DNA from: Desulfacyla sp964522045 | GTDB lineage: Bacteria > Desulfobacterota > DSM-4660 > Desulfatiglandales > Desulfatiglandaceae | Reading direction: 5' to 3' | Length of the DNA stretch: 36,687 nucleotides | NCBI GenBank assembly: GCA_964522045.1 | Contig: CAZFSF010000006.1 | Coordinates: 1-36,687 of the forward strand | In this document: piece after piece, positions 16,715 through 24,068 of the stretch | How the letters are laid out: every line of letters starts with the position of its first letter | How positions within the stretch are numbered: the stretch's first letter is position 1 | Notes under the pieces: model-generated | Told to the model about the DNA's origin: nothing | The model's database searches: none | What the model saw: only the letters and a program-made list of their open reading frames with translations | Position numbers and translations under genes: made by a program

Positions 16715-18055
16715 ATGGAAACGCAAATCGTACCCTCTGGAGAATGCGTCATCAGTAAACAAAAGAATGTCAGACTGGAAGCTTTTCTGGGAACCTGTGT
16801 AGGGCTCGTCTTGCGGGACCGGGAGGCAAACCTGGGGGGACTGCTTCACATACTCCTGCCGGAGCCAACAGGAACCGACATTCCCTTTCAACCTGAAACA
16901 TACGCTTCTACCGGAGTCCCCCGTTTTATTCAGACCATGATCGCGGCGGGCGCTTCCCTTGACAGGCTGGAAGCCTCTGTCGCCGGAGGCGCCCTGGTTG
17001 GCCCGGTATCTGACCAGGATCTCTTTCTGAATATCGGGGGACGAACGACCGAAGTGGTTGAGGCCATTCTGGGCGAAAATGGGATACCGGTTAACCGGGT
17101 TGAAACCGGGGGTTATTTCAGTTGCAAATTGACCCTCTATCTCAACGACCTGAAGATTGGAATTGAGCCCTTAAGTAAGCCCGTAGTCAATCTTCCGGAG
17201 ACGGACCATAAGAAACCCACGCCCTCCGATATTGACACTGTCATACAGCAGGTACGACCCATTCCCCAGATAGCCCTCAAGATCATCCGAATGATTCAGG
17301 ACGACGACTGCACCATGGCGGAGATCGGGAAAGAGATCCGTCAAGACCAGGTTATCAGCGCAAAGACACTCAACCTGTGCAATTCCGCCCAGTTCGGCCT
17401 GAAGTCCAGGGTTGACTCCATTGATCATGCACTTGTGCTCTTGGGAGAAAAGCGTCTCTTGATGTTCGTGGTATCTGCCTCATTGGAAATCATCTTTTCA
17501 GAATCATCCCAGGGGTATTCCCTTTGCAAGGGCGGCATTTTCCAGCATGCCCTGGGGACGGCCATGCTGTCCGGTGAACTGGCTGAATTCACGGGGCGGT
17601 CAGCCCCGGATATCGCATATACGGCAGGGCTCCTCCATGATATAGGAAAGGTTCCGCTGGACCAGTACATGACACCTGCGACCCCCTACTTCTATCGGGC
17701 GGCCCATGAGGAAGGGAGAGAACTGTGTAAAGTGGAAAAAGAGAGATTCGACATTACACACACCGAGGCAGGTGCTCTACTGGGGGAAAGATGGACCCTC
17801 GCCGACAACCTGATAGACGCCATAAGTCACCATCATTACCCTGAAGAGGCCACCGTTGATAAAGACCTTGTGACTATTGTTTACCTTGCTGATTTACTGA
17901 TGTCCAGGTTTCGGGTAGATCACGAATTCGAAAGGTTGAATACAGATAAAATTGATAAGAGGCTGAAGCAGGTGGGTCTAAGCCCGGACCATTTCCCGGT
18001 CATAGTTGACCGCATTCCCCGGTCTATATTTCAATCTTCCCAAACCACGGGATAG
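16715..18055 (+). CDS. CheD-HDOD fusion signalling protein
   Basis: 446 aa with two recognised parts. Residues about 1-160 are a CheD domain: FLGTCVGLVLRD carries the catalytic Cys (C28) and LGGLLHILLPE the catalytic His (H45) of receptor glutamine deamidases, and FLNIGGRTTEVV fits its later strand. Residues about 170-400 are an HDOD domain (IRPIPQIALKIIRMI, VISAKTLNLCNSAQ) containing an HD motif AGLLHDIGKVPLDQY (HD near residue 308). CheD deamidates or demethylates chemoreceptors; HDOD proteins act in diverse signalling. No che genes or receptors adjoin, so its target is unknown. Start ATG 16715 with GGAG 12 bases upstream. Confidence 0.88.
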   Translation: METQIVPSGECVISKQKNVRLEAFLGTCVGLVLRDREANLGGLLHILLPEPTGTDIPFQPETYASTGVPRFIQTMIAAGASLDRLEASVAGGALVGPVSDQDLFLNIGGRTTEVVEAILGENGIPVNRVETGGYFSCKLTLYLNDLKIGIEPLSKPVVNLPETDHKKPTPSDIDTVIQQVRPIPQIALKIIRMIQDDDCTMAEIGKEIRQDQVISAKTLNLCNSAQFGLKSRVDSIDHALVLLGEKRLLMFVVSASLEIIFSESSQGYSLCKGGIFQHALGTAMLSGELAEFTGRSAPDIAYTAGLLHDIGKVPLDQYMTPATPYFYRAAHEEGRELCKVEKERFDITHTEAGALLGERWTLADNLIDAISHHHYPEEATVDKDLVTIVYLADLLMSRFRVDHEFERLNTDKIDKRLKQVGLSPDHFPVIVDRIPRSIFQSSQTTG

Positions 18056-18477
18056 AAAAAATTCCCCCCAAAAACTCCCGTATTTTCATTTTGGCGGGAT
18101 AAAAGGAAAGACCCGGTGAACAGGACCTGCGGGACATCGAGGAGAGGGCACCCCTGTCACCGCAGGGATGCCTGCTAATTCACAAAAAACCGGTGCCTGT
18201 TCAGGGAACCTGTGAACGGATACAAATACATTTACGTATTATAAATCCCTTTGACCGTACATAAATGTATGTTTTCCTCCTGGCTCTTCCCTTGATTGAA
18301 TGACGTAACAGATGGAAATTCGGACACTTTTAATAATTTCATTCTGGTTGGCATTGTGATTGCAGCGAAAACGATTTTAAGAAACATCAACACAGTATGA
18401 GGTGTTCTCAAAAATAGCCATCAGGTCTATTTGCTTCAAGAAATTATTGCAGGGGTCATTGCAGCCTGAATCAATCA
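18056..18477. other. Non-coding stretch behind the CheD-HDOD gene
   Basis: No credible ORF. It contains potential secondary structure: CCTGCGG...CCGCAGG (about 18126-18167) and GTTCA...TGAAC (about 18199-18217), and an imperfect AT-rich dyad around 18226-18272 (ACATTTACGTA versus TACATAAATGT). It ends at a strong terminator, so it could be a long 3' UTR or a small RNA. Confidence 0.4.
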
Positions 18478-18510
18478 GCGAAAAGGCACGATTTTGCCTT
18501 TTCGCTTTTT
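18478..18510 (+). terminator. Rho-independent terminator
   Basis: A perfect 11-bp stem GCGAAAAGGCA (18478-18488) with 18495-18505, a six-base loop and TTTTT after it. It is 420 bases past the CheD-HDOD stop and upstream of repeat copy B. Confidence 0.88.
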
Positions 18511-18634
18511 AGTGCCACTGACATATCTTTGATTGTTTTAGCATGACTTAATCTCTACAAAATAGATTTTATATTGCAAATCTGCGTTTAATTAAGTATA
18601 CTACAAACTTTTTAATTTTCCGTTACACGCGAGC

Positions 18635-18832
18635 ACTTGAGGCCTTTGAAAAATTTTCAATTTCGAAGTCTGCGCTTATCTGGTCAAGGTCAAGGAAGGA
18701 GAAAATTTCAACCACAGGAATCCCGCTTACAGCGGGATTGAATATTTCGAGGATTGAAATTTGAGTCTGACGCCGAGATTGGGCAGATAAGCGCAGACTT
18801 CGAAAGGGGGCGTTTTGCAAAGGTCTCAACTT
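18635..18832 (+). repeat. Structured intergenic element, copy B (most complete)
   Basis: Outer ends TTGAGGCCTTTGAAAA and its near complement at 18811-18830; inner arms 18661-18682 and 18784-18805 are a perfect 22-bp inverted repeat. Inside, AAATTTCAA (18703-18711) pairs perfectly with 18754-18762, and an extra hairpin ATCCCGCT-TAC-AGCGGGAT (18720-18738) replaces the loop hairpin of copy A. The element ends 24 bases before the start codon of the MvhD-like gene. No ORF in it is plausible. Confidence 0.88.
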
Positions 18833-18856
18833 TAAGAGAAAGGATTTAACTCGCTA

Positions 18857-19276
18857 ATGATCAGAAAACAACAACTTACCTTAGCGCTTTTTTACTGCCA
18901 GAACGTCCCGGAAAGTAAAGAAGAGGACAGACAGGCCTTGGAAGAAGAATTCGGGAGATCCATACGCCTTTTTCCTATTCCGTGCAGCGGAAGGTTAGAC
19001 CCAGTTCATCTACTAAAGGCACTGGAAAGATTTGCTGATGCGGCCTTTATTATTACATGCCCTGAGGGCGCCTGTCGTTATTTTGAGGGGAATCACCGGG
19101 CTAAGAAGCGGGTAGAGAGGACGAAGAAGCTCCTTTCCGATATCGGGTTAGAACCGGAACGGGTGGGAATTATTTTTGGGTCTAAAGAGGCGCCTAAGAC
19201 CCTCGTCGAATTGGCGAAGGAGATTTTTGAGAAGATCTCTCAAATGGGGCCGTCCCCGGTCTTTAAACAGGGATGA
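18857..19276 (+). CDS. MvhD-family hydrogenase/heterodisulfide-reductase-linked iron-sulfur subunit
   Basis: 139 aa. PCSGRLDPVHLLKALERFADAAFI, CPEGACRYFEGNHRAKKRV and LLSDIGLEPERV are the core of MvhD/FlpD, the small [2Fe-2S] electron-transfer subunit that in other organisms links HdrA to a hydrogenase, formate dehydrogenase or MetVF. Unlike classical MvhD (CCNWC at the N-terminus), only one Cys (C14, in FYCQN) occurs there, so four Cys remain (C14, C43, C68, C73). Directly followed by metV and metF, it should feed electrons to methylene-THF reduction. No hdrA is present in this locus. Start ATG 18857 is preceded by GAAAGGA. Confidence 0.88.
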   Translation: MIRKQQLTLALFYCQNVPESKEEDRQALEEEFGRSIRLFPIPCSGRLDPVHLLKALERFADAAFIITCPEGACRYFEGNHRAKKRVERTKKLLSDIGLEPERVGIIFGSKEAPKTLVELAKEIFEKISQMGPSPVFKQG

Positions 19277-19292
19277 AGGAGGAGAAAGATAT

Positions 19293-19961
19293 ATGATAAC
19301 TGCGGAACAGAAACCGATTGATGAGATCAGGGGGATGATCGCCCCTTATAAACGAATCCTCGTCTTGGGTTGTGCCTCCTGTGTGGCCGAATGCGCGGCC
19401 GGGGGGGAGAAAGAGACGGCCATGTTAGCCTCCGCCCTGCGAATGGCAGCTAAGATGGAGAATCAGGAGGTCGAGATTGAGGAAAAGACCATAGATCGTC
19501 AGTGCGTAAATGAGTTTATCGTCCTGTTGGATGATATTATTGATAAATATGATACCATCCTCTCCTTGGGATGCGGGGCCGGGGTCCAGGCGGTCGGTGA
19601 TATGTTCCCGGAGATTCCTGTCATACCTGCCCTTAATACTGAATTCTTAGGTGAGACCAAAAACCAGGGTTTATGGGTGGAGAACTGCCTTGGATGCGGG
19701 GATTGTATGCTCTACTATTTTGGCGGCGTCTGTCCTTTGGCGCGGTGTTCCAAGCAACTCTTCAACGGGCCCTGCGGTGGCTCGGTGAATGGCAAGTGTG
19801 AAATTAACCCCGATCTGGATTGCGCGTGGCAGCTAATCATCGACCGTCTGTCAACGTTTGGCGCGTTAGACAGACTTGAAGAGGTCTACCCGCCGAAAGA
19901 CTGGTCAAAAAAACAGGGTAGCGGACCCAGAAAGATCGTCAGAGAAGATCAGCAAAGGTGA
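19293..19961 (+). CDS. metV: MetV, zinc/iron-sulfur partner of methylene-THF reductase
   Basis: 222 aa, the separate C-terminal MTHFR_C-type domain protein that accompanies MetF in acetogens and in some sulfate reducers. Cys-rich segments LGCASCVAECA, SLGCGAGVQAV, NCLGCGDC and NGPCGGSVNGKCEINPDLDC are typical. It forms a complex with MetF and probably carries an electron-accepting cluster. Start ATG 19293 follows AAGGAGGAG. Its last codons overlap the possible GTG start of metF, indicating coupling. Confidence 0.93.
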   Translation: MITAEQKPIDEIRGMIAPYKRILVLGCASCVAECAAGGEKETAMLASALRMAAKMENQEVEIEEKTIDRQCVNEFIVLLDDIIDKYDTILSLGCGAGVQAVGDMFPEIPVIPALNTEFLGETKNQGLWVENCLGCGDCMLYYFGGVCPLARCSKQLFNGPCGGSVNGKCEINPDLDCAWQLIIDRLSTFGALDRLEEVYPPKDWSKKQGSGPRKIVREDQQR

Positions 19962-19966
19962 AAGAG

Positions 19967-20881
19967 ATGAGCCATTTGAAACAGATATTGGAACGAGGCG
20001 AGTTTGCAGTGACCGCGGAATGTGGCCCCCCAAAAGGAGCAGACCCGGATGTTGTCTTCAAAAAGGGAGAGTTATTGAGGGATAAGGTTGATGCGGTGAA
20101 TGTCACCGACAACCAGACCGCTATTGTCAGGATGAGCAGTCTTGCGGCGTGCAGCCTGTTAGAGAGAGCAGGCCTCGACCCTGTTCTACAGATGGTGGTG
20201 AGGGACCGGAACCGAATTGCGCTGCAGTCCGACATCTTAGGCGCATCCGCCATTGGGATCAGGAATCTATTATGCCTGTCAGGCGATCATCAGTGCTTTG
20301 GAAACCAGCCTCAAACCGTTGGGGTCTTTGATCTGGATTCTATCCAGTTCCTGCAGACGGTAAGGACGATGCGGGATGAAGGAATTATTATAGGGGGGGA
20401 CGAATTGAGCACCCCGCCCGATCTGTTTCTCGGCGCTGCGGCCAATCCTTTTGCAGACCCTCTGGAATTCAGGGTAACCCGGCTTGCTAAAAAGATCAAA
20501 GCAGGGGCCGATTTCATCCAGACTCAGTGCATTTATAACCTGGACCGGTTCGAGTCCTGGATCTCTATGGCGATGGAGAGGGGGTTGCCTGAAAAGGTTT
20601 ATATCCTCGGCGGGGTGACTCCCCTCAAATCTTCCGGCATGGCCAAGTATATGAAAAACAGGGTTTCGGGCATGGATATCCCTGATGAGATTATAAAAAG
20701 GATGGAAGGGGTCCCCAAGGACAAACAGAAAGAGGAAGGGATACGGATATGCGTGGAGACCATTTTAAGACTGAAAGAGATCCCCGGGGTCAAAGGGGTC
20801 CATATCATGGCCATTGAATGGGAAGATGCGGTAGGGGAAATCGTTGAAAGAGCAGGCCTGCTGCCGAGGCCCGGTATATGA
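19967..20881 (+). CDS. metF: 5,10-methylenetetrahydrofolate reductase
   Basis: Flavoenzyme reducing methylene-THF to methyl-THF, either for methionine or in the Wood-Ljungdahl methyl branch. The sequence follows the MetF barrel: FAVTAECGPPKGAD, VDAVNVTDNQTAIVRMSS, LLCLSGDHQ, FIQTQCIYNLDRF and a PEKVYILGGVTPLKS segment. 304 aa from ATG 19967; a GTG at 19958 is also in frame and overlaps metV. Context (MvhD-like, MetV) argues for the ferredoxin- or hydrogenase-coupled type, as opposed to an NADH-only enzyme, but that is inference. Oxidative or reductive use cannot be told from sequence. Confidence 0.95.
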   Translation: MSHLKQILERGEFAVTAECGPPKGADPDVVFKKGELLRDKVDAVNVTDNQTAIVRMSSLAACSLLERAGLDPVLQMVVRDRNRIALQSDILGASAIGIRNLLCLSGDHQCFGNQPQTVGVFDLDSIQFLQTVRTMRDEGIIIGGDELSTPPDLFLGAAANPFADPLEFRVTRLAKKIKAGADFIQTQCIYNLDRFESWISMAMERGLPEKVYILGGVTPLKSSGMAKYMKNRVSGMDIPDEIIKRMEGVPKDKQKEEGIRICVETILRLKEIPGVKGVHIMAIEWEDAVGEIVERAGLLPRPGI

Positions 20882-20897
20882 TGGTGAAGAGGAGATA

Positions 20898-22298
20898 ATG
20901 ATGCCATCCAGATATGCTATACACACCCATACCGTTCCTCCTCGTTTCAAATCGGTTACGAAATCGGGTATTATTGCCTGGGAAGAGGGGTGTCTCAAGT
21001 GCGCGGTCTGCGTGAAAAAGAGGTGCGTCTACGGGGTATATGATCACCGCAATCTCGATCCGTTGCAGATGATCGACTCCATTGATAACGAGTGCATGAA
21101 CTGCCTGAGGTGTGTCCAGGGCTGCCCCAAGGAATTGATCCACAAATCCCTCAATCCCGAATACCGGGCCCTGGGGGATCCCTATTGGAGCCCGGATATT
21201 ATCTCCAAGTTGTGGTATCAGGCGGAGACCGGGAAAATCCCTGTCTCGGGCGCGGGATACCCCGGGCCTTTCAGCGGCCCGGGTTTCGATTCCATGTGGA
21301 CCGACATGTCAGAGATCGTCAGACCGACCCGGGACGGTATCCATGGTCGTGAGTATATCAGCACTGCCATAGACTTGGGCAGAACATCGCGGCACCTCTC
21401 CTTTAATGATGAGGGTATCCTTGAGCGCGATTACTCTCAAATCTATGATATCCCTCTTCCCATCATACTGAAGATGCCGGCATTCGGCGCAATCAATGAA
21501 GATACCATCAAGGGATGGGCCATGGCCGCAAAGCGCCTGGGCACACTCATGGCCCTTCCTCAAGAGATGATTCATTCAGCGCCGGATGACTCCGGTCCAT
21601 ACTTAGTCCCGATGATTTCCCCTGAAAAATCTGAACCGTACACCGTCCCGAAAGAGAGCCGGATTTTGGAGATCTCCTGGAGCGAAGAGTGGGCAAGGGT
21701 CATCGAGGAAATGGAGAGGGCATACCCCTCCCTCTTGATCTCAGTAAGAATCCCAATGGATGAGAAGGTTGAAGAGAAGGCCCTCTCCCTGGCACGCAAT
21801 GGTGTCTCGATCATTCACTTAGAGGCGGCCGAGAACGGGTTTTTCATGGACAGAGGTAAGCAATACTTGAAAGATGGGATTCGTTCGACTCATCTGAAGC
21901 TCGTAGAGGCCGGCATCAGGGATGAGATCACCCTGTTGGCCAGCGGCGGTATTGCCATGGCAGAGCATGTGCCCAAGGCCATTATCTGTGGAGCAGATGC
22001 GGTCTTGATTGATTTTCCCATTCTCATAGCCCTTGAGTGCAGGATGTGCCGACGGTGTACAAAAGGATTGGACTGTCCTGTTGAAATCGACCGGGCATCT
22101 CCATCCTGGGTGGCATCGCGCGTGATAAACCTTGTGGGCGCCTGGCATAATCAGCTTTTGGAGGTGATGGGGGCCATGGGGATTAGAGATGCCCGCAGAC
22201 TCAGGGGAGAGGTGGGCCGGGCAATGTTTTTCGAAGATTTAGACCGGGCCACTTTTGGAAGCATGGGAGAAGTGGAGGAGGGATGTGAACTTGAGTAG
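20898..22298 (+). CDS. Ferredoxin-glutamate synthase-like protein, degenerate paralogue
   Basis: 466 aa. The N-terminus has two [4Fe-4S]-type Cys clusters (CLKCAVCVKKRC and CMNCLRCVQGCP); the rest aligns with the glutamate synthase FMN domain, ending with ASGGIAMAEHVPKAIICGADAVLI, CRMCRRCTKGLDCPVEID and a GltS-like tail. The FMN and substrate landmarks of the neighbour (GGGMSYGS, GTFCCTGEGG, GGTGAAPD) are absent or replaced, for example by FGAINEDTIKG. It may be non-catalytic, an electron-transfer partner, or act on another substrate. Start ATG 20898 with GGAG 3 bases before; a second ATG follows. It overlaps the next gene's start. Confidence 0.85.
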   Translation: MMPSRYAIHTHTVPPRFKSVTKSGIIAWEEGCLKCAVCVKKRCVYGVYDHRNLDPLQMIDSIDNECMNCLRCVQGCPKELIHKSLNPEYRALGDPYWSPDIISKLWYQAETGKIPVSGAGYPGPFSGPGFDSMWTDMSEIVRPTRDGIHGREYISTAIDLGRTSRHLSFNDEGILERDYSQIYDIPLPIILKMPAFGAINEDTIKGWAMAAKRLGTLMALPQEMIHSAPDDSGPYLVPMISPEKSEPYTVPKESRILEISWSEEWARVIEEMERAYPSLLISVRIPMDEKVEEKALSLARNGVSIIHLEAAENGFFMDRGKQYLKDGIRSTHLKLVEAGIRDEITLLASGGIAMAEHVPKAIICGADAVLIDFPILIALECRMCRRCTKGLDCPVEIDRASPSWVASRVINLVGAWHNQLLEVMGAMGIRDARRLRGEVGRAMFFEDLDRATFGSMGEVEEGCELE

Positions 22299-23790
22299 TC
22301 GTAATGCCTTTCAATTACCGGAGGCGGTGAGGACCGGTTCCAGATTCAGAAACGCCATAGGAAAATACCGGCTCAACAGGAACGGCGATTGCATTGCCTG
22401 TGGAAAATGTGTTGAGATATGCCCCTATGGGGTTCATGTCATGAGAAGGGGAAAGGTGTTTGTGGAGAACCATCACCTGTGTGTGGGTGCTGAGTGTCCT
22501 GAGCCCTGTCATGCGACCTGTCCGGTTCAGGCCCTCACCCTCAGGAGAAACCCTGATTTCGATGCGATGGGTGATTTCAGATGGACCCCGGATCTCTTGG
22601 CCAGCACCTGGCATATGGCCGAATTCAGCGAGATGCCCCCAAAGCATCTTGAGTACAAAATCGGCGGTTCGGCCGGCGGATTTGACAAGCTGCGCATCAA
22701 ATTTCCGCCGGTTGAAAAAGGGGACAAACCCCTGCTCGAAGAGGATGATGAGCTGGACGTCGGCGTTGACCTGAACCGGAAGGCTGATAACGCCCACAAG
22801 ATCAGGATAGGGGTACCCTTCTACGGGGGGGGTATGTCCTACGGTTCGGTAAGCATCACCACCATGCTCAGCCGGATAAAGGCGGCAAAGGCCCTCGGGA
22901 CCTTCTGTTGCACCGGCGAGGGGGGCTACCCCGATGAACTCAAGCCCTATGACGATCATGTGATCACCCAGGTGGCTACCGGGCTTTTTGGGGTGAGGGA
23001 AGAGACGATTCAGAGGGTCAAAATCGTTGAGTTTAAGTATGCCCAGGGCGCAAAGCCCGGTCTCGGAGGGCATCTCTTGGGAGATAAGGTAACCCCGGGC
23101 GTGGCCCGTATGCGGGAGGCAGTGGTTGGATACCCGCTGTTTTCGCCCTTCCCTTTCCACAGCGTATATTCGGTGGAAGACCACAAGAAACATGTGGACT
23201 GGATAAAGGCAATGAACCCTAAGGCATTAGTATCTGTCAAGGTATCTACGCCCACTGACGTGGATATGGTGGCCGTGGGAAGCTATTATGCCGGGGCTCA
23301 TATTATCCATCTCGACGGGAGCTATGGCGGTACGGGAGCTGCCCCGGATATTGCCAAGAAGAATATTGCCATGCCTATTGAATATGCCCTGCCCAAGGTG
23401 CACCGTTTCTTAGAGGAAGAAGGGGTCAGGGACAAGATCACTGTAATCGCCAGCGGAGGGATCAGGACCCCCCATGACGTTGCCAAGACGATTGCCTTAG
23501 GCGCCGACGGGGTCTGCACGGGGACCTCCGATCTGGTGGCATTAGAGTGTATCCGCTGTCACAACTGCGAGAGCGGCAGGGGTTGTGCACGGGGGATCGC
23601 CACAACAGACCCGGAGTTGATAAAACTGATGGACCTTGAGTGGGGGACCCAGCGTATCATCAATATGTTTTTGGCGTGGCGGAAAGAGCTGATAAGGATC
23701 TTAAAAAGGCTCGGGATGAAGAGCCTTAAGGAATTAGTGGGGCGCACAGACTGCCTGGTTCATCTGGATTATATGAGAAAAAATGACTAA
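22285..23790 (+). CDS. Glutamate synthase FMN domain fused to 4Fe-4S ferredoxin
   Basis: 501 aa, the catalytic synthase half of a split (archaeal-type) glutamate synthase. Residues about 35-90 hold 4Fe-4S motifs (CIACGKCVEICPYG, CVGAECPEPCHATCP). The FMN barrel shows PFYGGGMSYGSVS, CCTGEGGYPDELKPY, DGSYGGTGAAPD, ASGGIRTPHDVAKTIALGADGV and the iron-sulfur motif CIRCHNCESGRGC. It uses 2-oxoglutarate and ammonia delivered by a glutaminase subunit. It probably takes electrons from ferredoxin, as no GltD is encoded here. Start GTG 22285 follows GGAGGAGG; TTG 22291 is equally possible. It overlaps the end of the preceding gene by 14 bases. Confidence 0.93.
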   Translation: MNLSSRNAFQLPEAVRTGSRFRNAIGKYRLNRNGDCIACGKCVEICPYGVHVMRRGKVFVENHHLCVGAECPEPCHATCPVQALTLRRNPDFDAMGDFRWTPDLLASTWHMAEFSEMPPKHLEYKIGGSAGGFDKLRIKFPPVEKGDKPLLEEDDELDVGVDLNRKADNAHKIRIGVPFYGGGMSYGSVSITTMLSRIKAAKALGTFCCTGEGGYPDELKPYDDHVITQVATGLFGVREETIQRVKIVEFKYAQGAKPGLGGHLLGDKVTPGVARMREAVVGYPLFSPFPFHSVYSVEDHKKHVDWIKAMNPKALVSVKVSTPTDVDMVAVGSYYAGAHIIHLDGSYGGTGAAPDIAKKNIAMPIEYALPKVHRFLEEEGVRDKITVIASGGIRTPHDVAKTIALGADGVCTGTSDLVALECIRCHNCESGRGCARGIATTDPELIKLMDLEWGTQRIINMFLAWRKELIRILKRLGMKSLKELVGRTDCLVHLDYMRKND

Positions 23791-24068
23791 AGTGCCTATT
23801 TATCCAGTTTGTAGCGGGGAAATGAGCTAAAATGCCTAAAGTTTGTCACCTGTGCGGTTAGTTGTTAGTTGTAGTAGAGCATAATATTAGGAATCTTTGA
23901 CAGGATAAACAGGATGAACTGGATAAGATTCTGGTGCAAATCCTGTAAATCAAGAAGGTGAATTACACCAAAAATTTAAACTCAAGTTTCGATTAAATAA
24001 TGATCAACAAGATAAAACGAATTGATCCTGTAGATCCTGTAGATCCTGTCAAAAAGAAGCGGGTTTTA
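23791..24068. other. Repeat-rich gap between GltS gene and its partner subunit
   Basis: Contains GAGCTAAAATGCCTAAAG (about 23825-23842, also present at 15404) and an inverted pair of 11-bp-unit repeats: TTTGACAGGATAAACAGGAT (from 23896) and GATCCTGTAGATCCTGTAG (24024-24055). The frame of the next gene stays open through the second arm (reading DPVDPVDPV), but this is repeat DNA more than protein. Confidence 0.6.

Noticed and set aside
18126..18217. Riboswitch-like stems (fluoride or c-di-GMP type considered)
   Set aside because: The invariant bases of those riboswitch families are absent; only generic stems remain.
22315..23193. 292-codon open frame on the minus strand
   Set aside because: It is antisense to the canonical GltS gene with clear motifs, and its translation shows no known fold; a codon-bias shadow.
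23896..24055. Possible CRISPR array from repeated GATCCTGTA/ACAGGAT units
   Set aside because: Units are about 9-11 bp without spacers of constant length; this is an intergenic tandem/inverted repeat.
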